This document shows positions 16,968-24,847 of a stretch of 64,000 nt of DNA, in pieces (within the stretch, counting starts at the first letter, position 1; every line of letters starts with the position of its first letter). The translations under genes and the position numbers were made by a program. The stretch spans positions 434,001-498,000 of the forward strand of contig NZ_JAGEOJ010000003.1 of assembly GCF_017573505.1 (NCBI RefSeq). Direction: 5' to 3'. This stretch comes from Actinomadura barringtoniae (GTDB lineage Bacteria > Actinomycetota > Actinomycetes > Streptosporangiales > Streptosporangiaceae). Below the pieces are notes generated by a model, which was not told where the DNA came from, did not search any database, and worked only from the letters and a program-made list of their open reading frames with translations.

Positions 16968-18338
16968 GACGAGCGCCTGCACGACCAGGGCCGTGACCAC
17001 CTGCGCCGCGAGCCAGCCGCGCCCCGGATCGCGGCGCAGGGCCACCAGCGGAACGATCCACGCCGCGTACGGCACCCAGATCCGCTCGACCTCGCCGCGC
17101 GTCACCCCGGACACGTCCAGCGCGAGCGTGCCGAGCAGCGCAGCCGCCGCGAGCAGGGCGACCGGCATGCCGGTCCTGATCCGCAGGGACGGCAGCGCGT
17201 ACGCCACGGCGGGCCCGACGAGCAGCCCCAGTACCGCAAGGTCGGCGACGAGGAAGTACGGATAGGACCGCTGCGCCGACCCCCGGCTGATCGCGTAGGT
17301 GTCCTGGGTGGCGGCCACGCCGTCCGGCCACCAGAAGCCCGCGACCGTGAACAGCAGCGGCACGACGACCAGCCCGCACACCCCGGCCGCGATCACCCAC
17401 CGGTTCGGCCTGATCAGCAGCAGCACGGCGAACGGCACCGCGTACAGCGGCAGCAGCCCGTAGCTCAGGTACGGCAAGGCCCCGAGCAGCAGCCCTCCCC
17501 CGAAGGCCGCCGGCCACCACCACCTCTGCGCGCCCACCGCCAGCAGCGCGACGCCCCACGCGCCCACGCCCAGGAAGAACGCGTCCATCGCCGTGGCGAT
17601 CCACAGCGCCAGCGGGGCGAGCGCCAGGAACGGCACCGCCCGCCGCGCCGCCTGCTCGCCCGCCACGCACCGGACCGTGATCGCGATCGCCGCCACCGCC
17701 GACGCCCCCACGGCGATGATCAGCGCCGCCGCCCAGCCGGTCCCCCGCAGACCCACGGAGTCCAGCCCCCAGAACACCAGCGTCGGCAGCGGCGGATGCC
17801 CGCGCACGTGCGTCGGGTAGCCGCCGAGCCGTTCGGTGAACGTCCTGAGCCACCCCAGCGGATCGTCGCCGATCGCCGCGAGCCCGGCCGGGTACTCGGT
17901 CGGCGCGTTCAGCGGCCGGGCCAGTGCGCCCAGGCCGTCCGTCAGGGCCAGCGCGACGGCCCAGACCGCCCCCGCGGCCCAGCCCACACCCAGCACGGCC
18001 GCCCACGACAGCCTCCGTACGAGCCACGGCAGCCCGGCCACCAGCAGCACGCCGATCCCCGCCACCGGCAGGATCTGCCAGGTGAGCAGGCGGGACTCGG
18101 CGTGCAGCGGCGGCAGTTCGTCCTCGGTGGCCAGGCCGTTCCGCCGCAGGACCTCCCCCACGGCGAACGATCCCGCGATGAGCAGCGCCCACGCGCCCAC
18201 CGCCAACCAGCCGGCCCACCGGGCCCACCAGGCCCGCCCGGTCCGCTCAATCCGCTCGGCCCGTCCGGTCGGCTCGGTCGGCTCGATCCGCTCCTTGAGC
18301 AACACCCAAGCGACGCTACCGACGGTGACCGCCGTCAA
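16953..18338 (-). CDS. Polytopic membrane protein, GT-C glycosyltransferase-like
   Basis: About 461 residues with roughly 11-12 hydrophobic helices. The large loop between the early helices holds GYPTHVRGHPPLPTLVFWGL; a His-x-His-Pro-Pro type motif is characteristic of GT-C mannosyl/glucosyl transferases that use polyprenyl-phosphate sugars, but the acidic residue pair of the catalytic loop is not obvious to me. The frame opens with TTG at 18338 and a weak ribosome site, so the true start may be further in. The first 35 residues contain a repetitive Glu/Arg/Thr segment (EPTEPTGRAERIERTGRA). It is located 33 nt after the AhpD-like gene and may share its transcript. Function is not certain. Confidence 0.65.
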   Translation of the reverse strand: MTAVTVGSVAWVLLKERIEPTEPTGRAERIERTGRAWWARWAGWLAVGAWALLIAGSFAVGEVLRRNGLATEDELPPLHAESRLLTWQILPVAGIGVLLVAGLPWLVRRLSWAAVLGVGWAAGAVWAVALALTDGLGALARPLNAPTEYPAGLAAIGDDPLGWLRTFTERLGGYPTHVRGHPPLPTLVFWGLDSVGLRGTGWAAALIIAVGASAVAAIAITVRCVAGEQAARRAVPFLALAPLALWIATAMDAFFLGVGAWGVALLAVGAQRWWWPAAFGGGLLLGALPYLSYGLLPLYAVPFAVLLLIRPNRWVIAAGVCGLVVVPLLFTVAGFWWPDGVAATQDTYAISRGSAQRSYPYFLVADLAVLGLLVGPAVAYALPSLRIRTGMPVALLAAAALLGTLALDVSGVTRGEVERIWVPYAAWIVPLVALRRDPGRGWLAAQVVTALVVQALVLSEW

Positions 18339-18371
18339 CTCTTACGAACTTCTGACGGCTGTCGCCCCCGC

Positions 18372-18821
18372 TCACCAGGTCTTTCCGGCCGGTTCCTTGA
18401 TCGTGCGGTTGATCCGGTTGAAGAAGTTGGTCAGCGCGATCTCCAGGATGATCGCGGACAGCTGCTTGCCCTCGAAGTGGGCGGCGGCCGCGTCCCAGAT
18501 CTCGTCGGTCACGCCCGGCGACCCGTCCTGGATCCGGGTGGCGGCCTCGGCCAGCGCCAGCGCAGCGCGTTCCGCATCGGTGAAGAACGGCGTCTCGCGC
18601 CAGGCGGCCACCGCGTGCAGGCGCTCGTCGGTCTCCCCCTGCTTCTTGGCCGAGGCGATCCCGGCGTAGACGCACGGGCTGCACCCGTTGATCTGGCTGG
18701 CGCGCAGATGGACCAGCTCCAGGACCAGCGGATCGACCCCGCCGGAGTGGATCTCCTTGTTGAGCTGCTGGATCGCGTTCATGAGGTCGGGAGTGGCCGA
18801 GCTCTTCAGGCGTGCTTCCAT
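18372..18821 (-). CDS. AhpD/carboxymuconolactone-decarboxylase-family protein
   Basis: A 149-residue alkylhydroperoxidase-like protein. The redox motif INGCSPCVYAGIASAKK (about residues 44-60) carries the CxxC pair; the family's distal His position reads Gly-Ile/Ala here, as in many CMD-only members. The ELVHLRASQINGC helix and the C-terminal EIALTNFFNRINRT are typical. It is divergently transcribed from an ECF sigma factor with a SnoaL-like tail. That pairing is characteristic of the ECF41 group, whose targets are COE proteins (carboxymuconolactone decarboxylases, oxidoreductases, epimerases). I therefore infer that it is the main target of the neighbouring sigma factor. Confidence 0.9.
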   Translation of the reverse strand: MEARLKSSATPDLMNAIQQLNKEIHSGGVDPLVLELVHLRASQINGCSPCVYAGIASAKKQGETDERLHAVAAWRETPFFTDAERAALALAEAATRIQDGSPGVTDEIWDAAAAHFEGKQLSAIILEIALTNFFNRINRTIKEPAGKTW

Positions 18822-18914
18822 CGTTCTTGCTCCTCATCGGTCGAGCGGTCGTTACCTGTGTCCGTTCAGGCACGTCATGACCGATGACGGAGCGGATTCG
18901 AGAAAGGTAACAAG

Positions 18915-19943
18915 ATGCCCGACAGGGAGCCCCTGGCCGAGGCGTTCGAGGCGCAGCGGGGCCGGCTCGGCGCGGTCGCCTACCGGATGCTCGGATCGCA
19001 CGCCGACGCCGAGGACGTCGTCCAGGAGGCCTGGCTGCGGCTCAGCCGCCAGGACGCGACGACGATCGACAACCTCGGCGGCTGGCTCACGACCGTGGTC
19101 GGCCGGATCAGCCTGGACACGCTGCGGTCGCGCCGCCGCCGCGACGAGGCCTCCTACGACGACCCGCCGGCGGGCCTCGTCGTGACGGCCGCCGACAGGC
19201 CCACGCCGGACGAGGAGGCGGCGCTCGCCGACTCGGTCGGGCTGGCGCTCATGGTCGTACTGGAGTCGCTGCGGCCGAACGAGCGGCTCGCGTTCGTGCT
19301 GCACGACCTGTTCGCGGTGCCGTTCGAGGAGATCGGGCAGATCCTCGGCAAGTCCGCGGGCGCCACCAAGATGCTCGCCAGCCGCGCCCGCGCGAAGGTG
19401 CGCGCGACCGAGCGCGACACGGTCGGGGGACGGGATCGGTGGCGGGTCGTGGACGCCTTCCAGACCGCGGTGAGCACCGGCGATTTCGAAGGGCTGCTAC
19501 GCGTGCTCGACCCCGAGGTGAAGCTGGCCGTCGACACCCCCGGCGGCGTGGTCGTCACCATCGGCGCCACCAAGGTCGCCTCGGGCGCGACGGCGTTCTC
19601 CGGGGCGACACTGCGCTACCGGGAGGTCCTCGTCGACGGGCTGCCCGGCTTCGTCTCCTGGCGCGAGGACGGGACGCCGATCTCGATCCTGGCGTTCGAG
19701 GTGACCGGCGACCGGATCACCAAGATCACGGCGATCGTGGATCCGGCCAAGCTCGCGTCCGCCGCCCCGCCCGACCCGCCCGCCCCGCCCGGCCCGCCCG
19801 GCCTGCCTGGCCCGCCCGACCCGGCGTACCAGGAGGCCGAGGAGGTACTGGCACGCCAGGGCGAGCGGAGCCAGGAGGTAGGCGCCGCAGGAGAGCAGGA
19901 CGGCGGCGGTGAACACGGCCGCCACGAGGGCGAAGGTGCGTGA
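18915..19943 (+). CDS. ECF sigma factor, ECF41/SigJ type with SnoaL-like C-terminal domain and an abnormal extension
   Basis: 342 residues. Sigma region 2 spans about 8-75 (YRMLGSHADAEDVVQEAWLR), region 4 about 105-160 (LRPNERLAFVLHDLFAVPFEEIG, then KMLASRARAKVR), and a SnoaL-like domain about 175-283. It ends with DPAKL, which corresponds to the NPDKL motif of ECF41 proteins. The tail controls activity in that group, without an anti-sigma factor. Normal members end near residue 285; here the frame continues about 58 residues through a Pro-Pro-Gly rich tract (encoded by GC-rich slippage-prone repeats at 19766-19829) and into the antisense of the convergent permease. The start ATG follows AAAGGT. 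Confidence 0.9.
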   Translation: MPDREPLAEAFEAQRGRLGAVAYRMLGSHADAEDVVQEAWLRLSRQDATTIDNLGGWLTTVVGRISLDTLRSRRRRDEASYDDPPAGLVVTAADRPTPDEEAALADSVGLALMVVLESLRPNERLAFVLHDLFAVPFEEIGQILGKSAGATKMLASRARAKVRATERDTVGGRDRWRVVDAFQTAVSTGDFEGLLRVLDPEVKLAVDTPGGVVVTIGATKVASGATAFSGATLRYREVLVDGLPGFVSWREDGTPISILAFEVTGDRITKITAIVDPAKLASAAPPDPPAPPGPPGLPGPPDPAYQEAEEVLARQGERSQEVGAAGEQDGGGEHGRHEGEGA

Positions 19944-21029
19944 ACGACCGGTGAGGATGCGCACGGCGGCGGCCATGGCCAGGGCCGTGACCGACGCCAG
20001 GCATGCGGCCGTGATGCGCATCAGGGGGTCGAGGCCCAGGCCGCTGACGACGACGAACGTCGTGAAGACGACGGTCATGGCGCCCAGGAGGCCGAGGCTG
20101 CGGCGGGGCACGGCCCCTGGCTCGGCGCCCGGCGCGAACCAGGTGGGCAGGACCCCGTCACGGGCCAGCGCCGCACCCAGGCGGGCGCTCCCGGCGACAT
20201 AGGTGTTGATGGCGGTGAAGCTGAGGACCAGGGCGATGACGGCGGTCACGGGCCGCGCGATCGCACCGAAGCCCTCCTGCAGGAGCAGGGCCAGCGGAAC
20301 GGGTGAGGACTCGGCCCTGGCCCCGAGGACGCCGGTCACGGTGATCGTCAGGCCCAGGTAGAGGGTGCCGACGATCAGCAGGGTCAGGGCCGTCGCGCGG
20401 GGCAGGAGGCGGGCGTCGGTGAACTCGGCCGACAGGTGGCTGACGGCCTCCCAGCCGACGAACGCGAAGAACAGCACACCGGCGGCGTGCGCGACGCCGA
20501 GGCCGCCGTGCGGGGCGAACGGGGTGAAGTTCGCGGAGTCGAGCTTGGGCGAGGCGACGACGATCGCGGTCACCAGAAGAGCGGCCAGGCCCATCATGAG
20601 GATCAGCTGGATGCGGCCGGAGAAGTGCAGGCCCACCCGGTTGGCGGCGAACGCGGCCGCCATCAGGGCGACGGCGACGGTGACCGAGGCCGGGCGGCCG
20701 CCGCCGATGGTCGCCGCCACGTAGTCGCCGCCGATCAGCGCCCCGGCCAGCGTTCCGACGGGCAGCACGGCGAAGAACCACCAGCCGACGACCGCGCCCG
20801 TACGGGGCCCGAAGGCGCGGGTGACGAACGCGGCGGCACCGCCGCCGTCGGGATGGCGGGCGCCCAGTGTCGCGAACGTCATCGCCACCGGAACGCTGAG
20901 CGCCAGCAGGCCCGCCCAGGCCAGGATCGAGGCCGGGCCGGCGGCCGCGGAGGCCAGATGGGGCAACGCCAGCACCCCGGGCCCGAGGACCGAACCGACC
21001 AGCATCGCGGTGCCCGCGCCGAGCTTCAT
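19497..21029 (-). CDS. APC-family amino acid permease with read-through C-terminus
   Basis: The core (first about 415 residues) is a typical APC transporter: MKLGAGTAMLVGSVLGPGVLALP (helix 1 with the GxG substrate-binding break), FFAFVGWEAVSHLSAEF (helix 6), and about 12 helices ending LLAPLALACQYLLGLLVRR. The frame then continues with about 90 Arg/Gly-rich residues that lie antisense to the sigma gene's SnoaL region, so the family-length stop near 19770 is missing. The start at 21029 follows GGGGGATGT. It is divergent from an Lrp/AsnC gene, which usually regulates amino acid transport, so it is likely an amino acid importer or exporter under that regulator. Confidence 0.85.
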   Translation of the reverse strand: MKLGAGTAMLVGSVLGPGVLALPHLASAAAGPASILAWAGLLALSVPVAMTFATLGARHPDGGGAAAFVTRAFGPRTGAVVGWWFFAVLPVGTLAGALIGGDYVAATIGGGRPASVTVAVALMAAAFAANRVGLHFSGRIQLILMMGLAALLVTAIVVASPKLDSANFTPFAPHGGLGVAHAAGVLFFAFVGWEAVSHLSAEFTDARLLPRATALTLLIVGTLYLGLTITVTGVLGARAESSPVPLALLLQEGFGAIARPVTAVIALVLSFTAINTYVAGSARLGAALARDGVLPTWFAPGAEPGAVPRRSLGLLGAMTVVFTTFVVVSGLGLDPLMRITAACLASVTALAMAAAVRILTGRSRTFALVAAVFTAAVLLSCGAYLLAPLALACQYLLGLLVRRVGRARQAGRAGRGGRVGRGGGRELGRIHDRRDLGDPVAGHLERQDRDRRPVLAPGDEAGQPVDEDLPVAQCRPGERRRARGDLGGADGDDHAAGGVDGQLHLGVEHA

Positions 21030-21046
21030 ACATCCCCCGTTTGTTC

Positions 21047-21078
21047 GCCTCAGTGCCGGAAACATAGCCATGTGAGGC
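21047..21078. promoter_or_regulatory. Inverted repeat in the permease/Lrp intergenic region
   Basis: GCCTCA (21047-21052) faces TGAGGC (21073-21078) with a 20-nt spacer, between the divergent starts at 21029 and 21133. It is a candidate Lrp/AsnC-type operator. Confidence 0.4.
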
Positions 21079-21132
21079 AACAGGAAGACGCTCAGATGAA
21101 CGTATGGTCGGAATCAGAGCGATAATCCGGTC

Positions 21133-21591
21133 ATGGACGAACTTGATTCGGAGATCGTGCGGCTCCTCCAAACGGATGCGCGGCAGTCCAACCGGGAGCT
21201 GGCGCGGCAGCTCGGCATCGCGCCGTCCACCTGCCTGGAGCGGGTGCGGGCGCTGACCCGGCGCGGGGTGATCCGCGGCTACCACGCCGACATCGACCTC
21301 GCGGCGCTCAACCGGGGCGTTCAGGCGCTGGTGTCGATCCAGGTGCGGCCGCTCAGCCGGTCGGTGCTCGACACGTTCAAGGAGTTCGCCGCCGGGCTGC
21401 CCGAGGTGATCAGCATCTTCGTGCTGTCCGGGGGCGACGACTTCCAGCTGCACGTGGGGGTGCAGGACCTGGACCACCTGCACGCGTTCCTGCTCGACCG
21501 GCTCAGCAAGCGCAAGGAGATCGCCGGCTTCCGCACCTCGGTGATCTTCCAGGAGATGAGCAAGCCGACGCTGAGCCGCCTGGAGAGCTGA
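21133..21591 (+). CDS. Lrp/AsnC-family transcriptional regulator
   Basis: A 152-residue Lrp/AsnC protein. Residues 1-60 form the HTH (LDSEIVRLLQTDARQSNREL, then GIAPSTCLERVRALTRRGVI) and residues 65-145 the RAM/AsnC ligand domain, with VSIQVRPLSRS and SGGDDFQLHVGVQDLDHLHAFLLDRL split across strands. The length is the family norm and the ATG is secure. It is divergent from the APC permease, so it probably senses and controls uptake or export of an amino acid. It converges with the ThiF gene, with only 3 nt between stops. Confidence 0.93.
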   Translation: MDELDSEIVRLLQTDARQSNRELARQLGIAPSTCLERVRALTRRGVIRGYHADIDLAALNRGVQALVSIQVRPLSRSVLDTFKEFAAGLPEVISIFVLSGGDDFQLHVGVQDLDHLHAFLLDRLSKRKEIAGFRTSVIFQEMSKPTLSRLES

Positions 21592-21594
21592 CGC

Positions 21595-22644
21595 CTAACG
21601 GCCAGGGGCGAGGGCGCACACCGGGCAGCCGGGGTCGCGGGTGAACGGCTGCCGCTCGGGCACCAGCCCGGTCTTCAGGTCCAGAACGATGTTGGCTCCG
21701 GCGGCGCGCGGCTCCTCGAAGCGGGTGAGGTAGCGGAGCGCCTCGTACGCCACGAGCGAGCCGAACTGCATGGTGAGCGGGCCGATGAGGGCGTTGGTGA
21801 ACGGCCGTTCCCGGACCATCCGCTGGGCGGGCGTCGGCTCCGGCTCGTTGCAGCGCAGGCACGGGCTGCGTCCCGGATCGACCGAGCAGTAGATGAGCTG
21901 GGTCCGCATCATGCCGCCGGTGACCAGCGGGACGCCCGCGCGCACGGCCACCTCGTTCACCCACAGATGCGAGCCGGCCTCGCCGTCGAGTCCGCCGACG
22001 ATGACGTCGACGTCGTCGGTCAGATCGGTGAGATCGTCGACGCCCTTGATCCAGCGGTCCACCACCCGGACCTCGATCGCCGGGTCGAAGTCGCGGACCC
22101 ATGCGGCGGCCCGTTCGACCTTCGACCGGCCGACGTCGGCGTGCCGGTACAGGAACTGGCGGCTGAAGTTGCGCGGGCGCACCTCGTCGGAGTCGACCAG
22201 CGTGAGCGCGCCGACGCCGAGACCCGCAAGGCACGGCACGATCTGGGAGCCTCCGCCGCCGACTCCCAGCACCAGGACGCGCGACTCCCGGAGCTTGCGC
22301 ACATAGCCCGCGCGCGACCGTTCCAGATCGGCGAACGAGCCGAAGAACGACAGGTTGGACGCGTGCCGTTCGTCCAGTTCGGGATCGCCGAGACTCCGTT
22401 CGTCGGCACGCTCCAGGAGGCCGAGCGAGGCCAGCCCGTCGAGTCCCTCCTGAACGTCCTCTTCCGCTTCACCCAGCGCCGCCGCGAGATCGGCGGCCGT
22501 CCCGGGCTCGCGACGCAGCCGAGCCAGGAGCGCGGCGACGCGCCCGTCGGGATCGGCCAGGGTGATCGCCTCGCGCGGGTCGGCGACGAGCACCAGCTCG
22601 CCGCCGACCGGCTCCCAGACGCATTCCTTCAGCGCGACGCGCAT
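21595..22644 (-). CDS. ThiF/MccB/PaaA-like E1-type adenylating enzyme with RRE-like N-terminus (putative RiPP modifying enzyme)
   Basis: 349 residues. Residues 1-82 form a PqqD-like winged helix (RRE-like; leader peptide recognition). Residues 95-345 are an E1/ThiF fold: nucleotide loop G127-V-G-G-G-G-S133, D151-S-D153 with N159 and R162-Q163 (the DxDxV...N..RQ signature), K175, and a zinc site C262xxC265 and C340xxC343. These intact ATP-binding features differ from the degenerate ocin-ThiF/cyclodehydratase partners of YcaO. The combination of RRE plus active E1 fold resembles PaaA (pantocin) and MccB (microcin C), which adenylate a carboxylate in a short peptide. It lies 13 nt after the 20-residue peptide gene and has no clear Shine-Dalgarno, so coupling is likely. 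No YcaO or MFS partner is present. Confidence 0.85.
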   Translation of the reverse strand: MRVALKECVWEPVGGELVLVADPREAITLADPDGRVAALLARLRREPGTAADLAAALGEAEEDVQEGLDGLASLGLLERADERSLGDPELDERHASNLSFFGSFADLERSRAGYVRKLRESRVLVLGVGGGGSQIVPCLAGLGVGALTLVDSDEVRPRNFSRQFLYRHADVGRSKVERAAAWVRDFDPAIEVRVVDRWIKGVDDLTDLTDDVDVIVGGLDGEAGSHLWVNEVAVRAGVPLVTGGMMRTQLIYCSVDPGRSPCLRCNEPEPTPAQRMVRERPFTNALIGPLTMQFGSLVAYEALRYLTRFEEPRAAGANIVLDLKTGLVPERQPFTRDPGCPVCALAPGR

Positions 22645-22657
22645 GGGATGGGAGGGA

Positions 22658-22720
22658 CTACTGGTTGGCCGCGCCGCTCGTGGCCTTGATCGGCTCGACC
22701 TTCTTGACTTCGATCTTCAT
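22658..22720 (-). CDS. 20-residue putative RiPP precursor peptide
   Basis: The reading frame encodes MKIEVKKVEPIKATSGAANQ and stops with TAG. Its ATG overlaps the TGA of the M50 protease gene as ATGA and has AGGAG seven nt upstream, within the protease 3' end. The N-terminal half is charged and could be the leader bound by the RRE/PqqD-like domains; the Ala-Thr-Ser-Gly-Ala-Ala-Asn-Gln end looks like a core. Precursors handled by MccB/PaaA enzymes are of similar size (7-30 residues) and end in or contain Asn/Glu. It is far below the size that gene finders normally report. The coding call rests on ribosome site, overlap and neighbours only. Confidence 0.75.
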   Translation of the reverse strand: MKIEVKKVEPIKATSGAANQ

Positions 22721-23937
22721 GGCGATCTCCTCTCGAAAGCGGTGCCGGTACGCAAACGATCATGCCTCAGGAGATCAAGGGACGCCAGGGCCAGCACAAA
22801 GACCCAGGGGCCGAAGAAGACCAGCGAGCCACCGAGCGCCGACCAGAACGTCCAGCCGCCCGGCGAGCCCGACAGCCCGTCCACGGCCCAGTGGAAGACG
22901 GGCGGGATCGTCGGCAGCGGGAAGGCCACGACCCACGCCGCGACGACCAGGAACCCTGCCACCCACAGCCAGCGGAACCACCGGCCCACGCGCAGATCGG
23001 CGGCAGCGGCGGCGTTCAGCTCCTCGGTCTCCGCCGCGTTCAGCCGCCCGAACGTGCTCCGCAGCATCAGCGTCTTGACCCGCCACAGGTTGCGGCAGCC
23101 GGTGAGGGTGACGAGCACCGCGTAGAGGTCGGTGCGCAGGAAGACCATGCACTGCCACGCCAGCTGCGACACCAGGAAGAACGCCCACGCCGCCATCAGC
23201 GCGTCCAGTTCCCCGCCGCCCGCGTTCTGCCGTACGACCAGCACGCAGCACAGCACTACCGAATCGATCGCCATCCCCGCCAGCAGCGGCCCGAGACGCC
23301 TCCGGCGCGGCAGCGTCCACAGCTGCGAGAGGTCGGTCTCGAAGACCAGGAAGACCACGCGCCGATCGACTCCGAAACGCGCGGGCACTCCCGCCGCCCG
23401 TGCCGCCAGCCAGTGCCAGCACTCGTGCACGGCCATGACGGCGAGCGCGAACGGGTAGAGCGCCAGGATGCTGAGGCCGATGTCGTCGAAGACGAACGCG
23501 TCCCGGCCGGGCCGCGGCCACAACGACGGCGACCAGGCGATCATCACCACGTCGACGACCACGCACAGCGCGTAGAACGTCCACGCCACCCGCCCGAACA
23601 GCGGCCGGGCCAGCTCAGGCCGCACGCCTCGCAGCCACCCCCGTGCCTGGATCGGCGCGCTCCGGCGAGCCTCGGCCTCCCGCTCGACCACCTCGGTCTC
23701 CAGGAAGCCGAGCTCGCGGAGCGTCTCGACGAACTCGGGGATGTCGACCGGCTCGCCCGCGAAGTCCTCGGCCTCGCGTGCCGCCTCCGCCGCCGAGGCG
23801 CCGCGCCGCAAGGCCTCGATCACGACGCCGCCGACCTCGGGCATCGCGACGAACGTGCCGGTGGCGGGGTCGCCGACCAGGATCTCGTCGCCTTCCTTGA
23901 CCAGGCTCAGCGGCCGGAGCCGTACCGCGTCGTCCAT
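22717..23937 (-). CDS. M50-type membrane metalloprotease with PqqD-like N-terminal domain
   Basis: 406 residues. Residues 1-90 form a PqqD/RRE-like domain (LVGDPATGTFVAMPEVGG, then ETLRELGFLET), followed by about six membrane helices. The catalytic zinc motif H171-E-C-W-H175 (AVHECWHWLAARAAGVPARFG region) matches site-2-protease-like putative peptide zinc metalloproteases found in bacteriocin and RiPP clusters. A second DL motif supplies the third ligand in relatives; I see candidates such as TDLYAVL near residue 275. It likely removes the leader or cuts or exports the peptide in the membrane. Its start is 2 nt after the LysR stop and its stop overlaps the peptide start. The ATG has no strong Shine-Dalgarno, which fits coupling. 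Confidence 0.85.
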   Translation of the reverse strand: MDDAVRLRPLSLVKEGDEILVGDPATGTFVAMPEVGGVVIEALRRGASAAEAAREAEDFAGEPVDIPEFVETLRELGFLETEVVEREAEARRSAPIQARGWLRGVRPELARPLFGRVAWTFYALCVVVDVVMIAWSPSLWPRPGRDAFVFDDIGLSILALYPFALAVMAVHECWHWLAARAAGVPARFGVDRRVVFLVFETDLSQLWTLPRRRRLGPLLAGMAIDSVVLCCVLVVRQNAGGGELDALMAAWAFFLVSQLAWQCMVFLRTDLYAVLVTLTGCRNLWRVKTLMLRSTFGRLNAAETEELNAAAAADLRVGRWFRWLWVAGFLVVAAWVVAFPLPTIPPVFHWAVDGLSGSPGGWTFWSALGGSLVFFGPWVFVLALASLDLLRHDRLRTGTAFERRSP

Positions 23938-23939
23938 CG

Positions 23940-24836
23940 TCAGTCAGTCGGGGAAGGCAGGTGCGCACGAGCGCGGGCGATGAGCGCACGAGCGGCCGGG
24001 CTGATCGGGCCTTCCGCACGCCAGGCCAGTGCGATGCGTCCGCGCAGCCGGGCCCCGGCGATGGCCAGCGGGTGAACGCGGCTGTCGGGGTGGCGGGCGG
24101 CGACCTCGGGGAGGATGGCGACGCCGAGACCGCGTTCGGCGAGGCGCGCGAGCGTGGGCGGATCGCTGGCCTCGAACGCGACGCGCGGCTTCACGCGTGC
24201 CGCCGCACAGGCCTCGTCGAACACCATCCGCAGGCCCGTGCCGCGCGGCAGGCAGATGAGCGCCCGCTCCTCCAGCTCCGCGAGCGTGATCTCGTCTCGT
24301 CCGGCGAACGGGTCGTCCCGCGCGACGGCCGCGACGACCGGGGTATCGATCACGACCTGGATGTCGAGCCCGGGCGGGTCCTCCGAGCCGAGGCTGACGA
24401 TCGCGAGGTCGAGCCCACCGGCCCGCAGCCCGTCCATCAGCTCGGTCGTGAGCCCTTCCTCGGTCAGCGTGATCTCCACGTCCGGATGGTCCCGATGGAA
24501 TCCGGCGAGCAGCCCGGGCATGTCCAGGACCGTCATCGAGTCGACGGCCCCGATCGTGACGTGACCGCGCAACAGCCCCGCGAACTCATCGACGGCACCA
24601 CGTACGGCGGCCACCGACGCGAGCGCGGCCCGCGCGTGCGGCAGGACGGCGGCGCCCACCTCGGTGAGCTTGACGCCGCGGCCCGAACGGTCCAGCAGCG
24701 GCTGGCCGAGCTCGCGTTCCAGCTGGCGGATCTGCGCGCTCACGCCGGGCTGGGCCACGTGCAGCCGGTCGGCGGCCCGGGTGAAGCTCGCCTCCTCGGT
24801 CACCGTCACGAAGTACTCAAGCTGCCGCAGCTCCAT
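23940..24836 (-). CDS. LysR-family regulator within the RiPP-like operon
   Basis: A 298-residue LTTR: MELRQLEYFVTVTEEASFTR and VAQPGVSAQIRQLERELGQP form the HTH, followed by a full effector domain (HVTIGAVDSMTVLDMPGLL ... GLGVAILPEVAARHPDSRV). Unusually for a LysR gene, it is not divergent from its target but lies inside an operon: 11 nt after the truncated adenylate-forming gene and 2 nt before the M50 protease gene. It could be a pathway regulator co-expressed with the modification genes. Confidence 0.93.
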   Translation of the reverse strand: MELRQLEYFVTVTEEASFTRAADRLHVAQPGVSAQIRQLERELGQPLLDRSGRGVKLTEVGAAVLPHARAALASVAAVRGAVDEFAGLLRGHVTIGAVDSMTVLDMPGLLAGFHRDHPDVEITLTEEGLTTELMDGLRAGGLDLAIVSLGSEDPPGLDIQVVIDTPVVAAVARDDPFAGRDEITLAELEERALICLPRGTGLRMVFDEACAAARVKPRVAFEASDPPTLARLAERGLGVAILPEVAARHPDSRVHPLAIAGARLRGRIALAWRAEGPISPAARALIARARAHLPSPTD

Positions 24837-24847
24837 GGGCGATCACG

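Noticed and set aside
16929..18887. 652-codon plus-strand frame
   Set aside because: Composition (Arg/Gln/Pro/His) shows it to be the complement of the membrane protein and AhpD genes.
21595..22644. YcaO-partner cyclodehydratase (ocin-ThiF)
   Set aside because: The ATP-binding loop and Asp/Arg/Gln residues are intact and no YcaO gene is present, so MccB/PaaA-like is a better fit.
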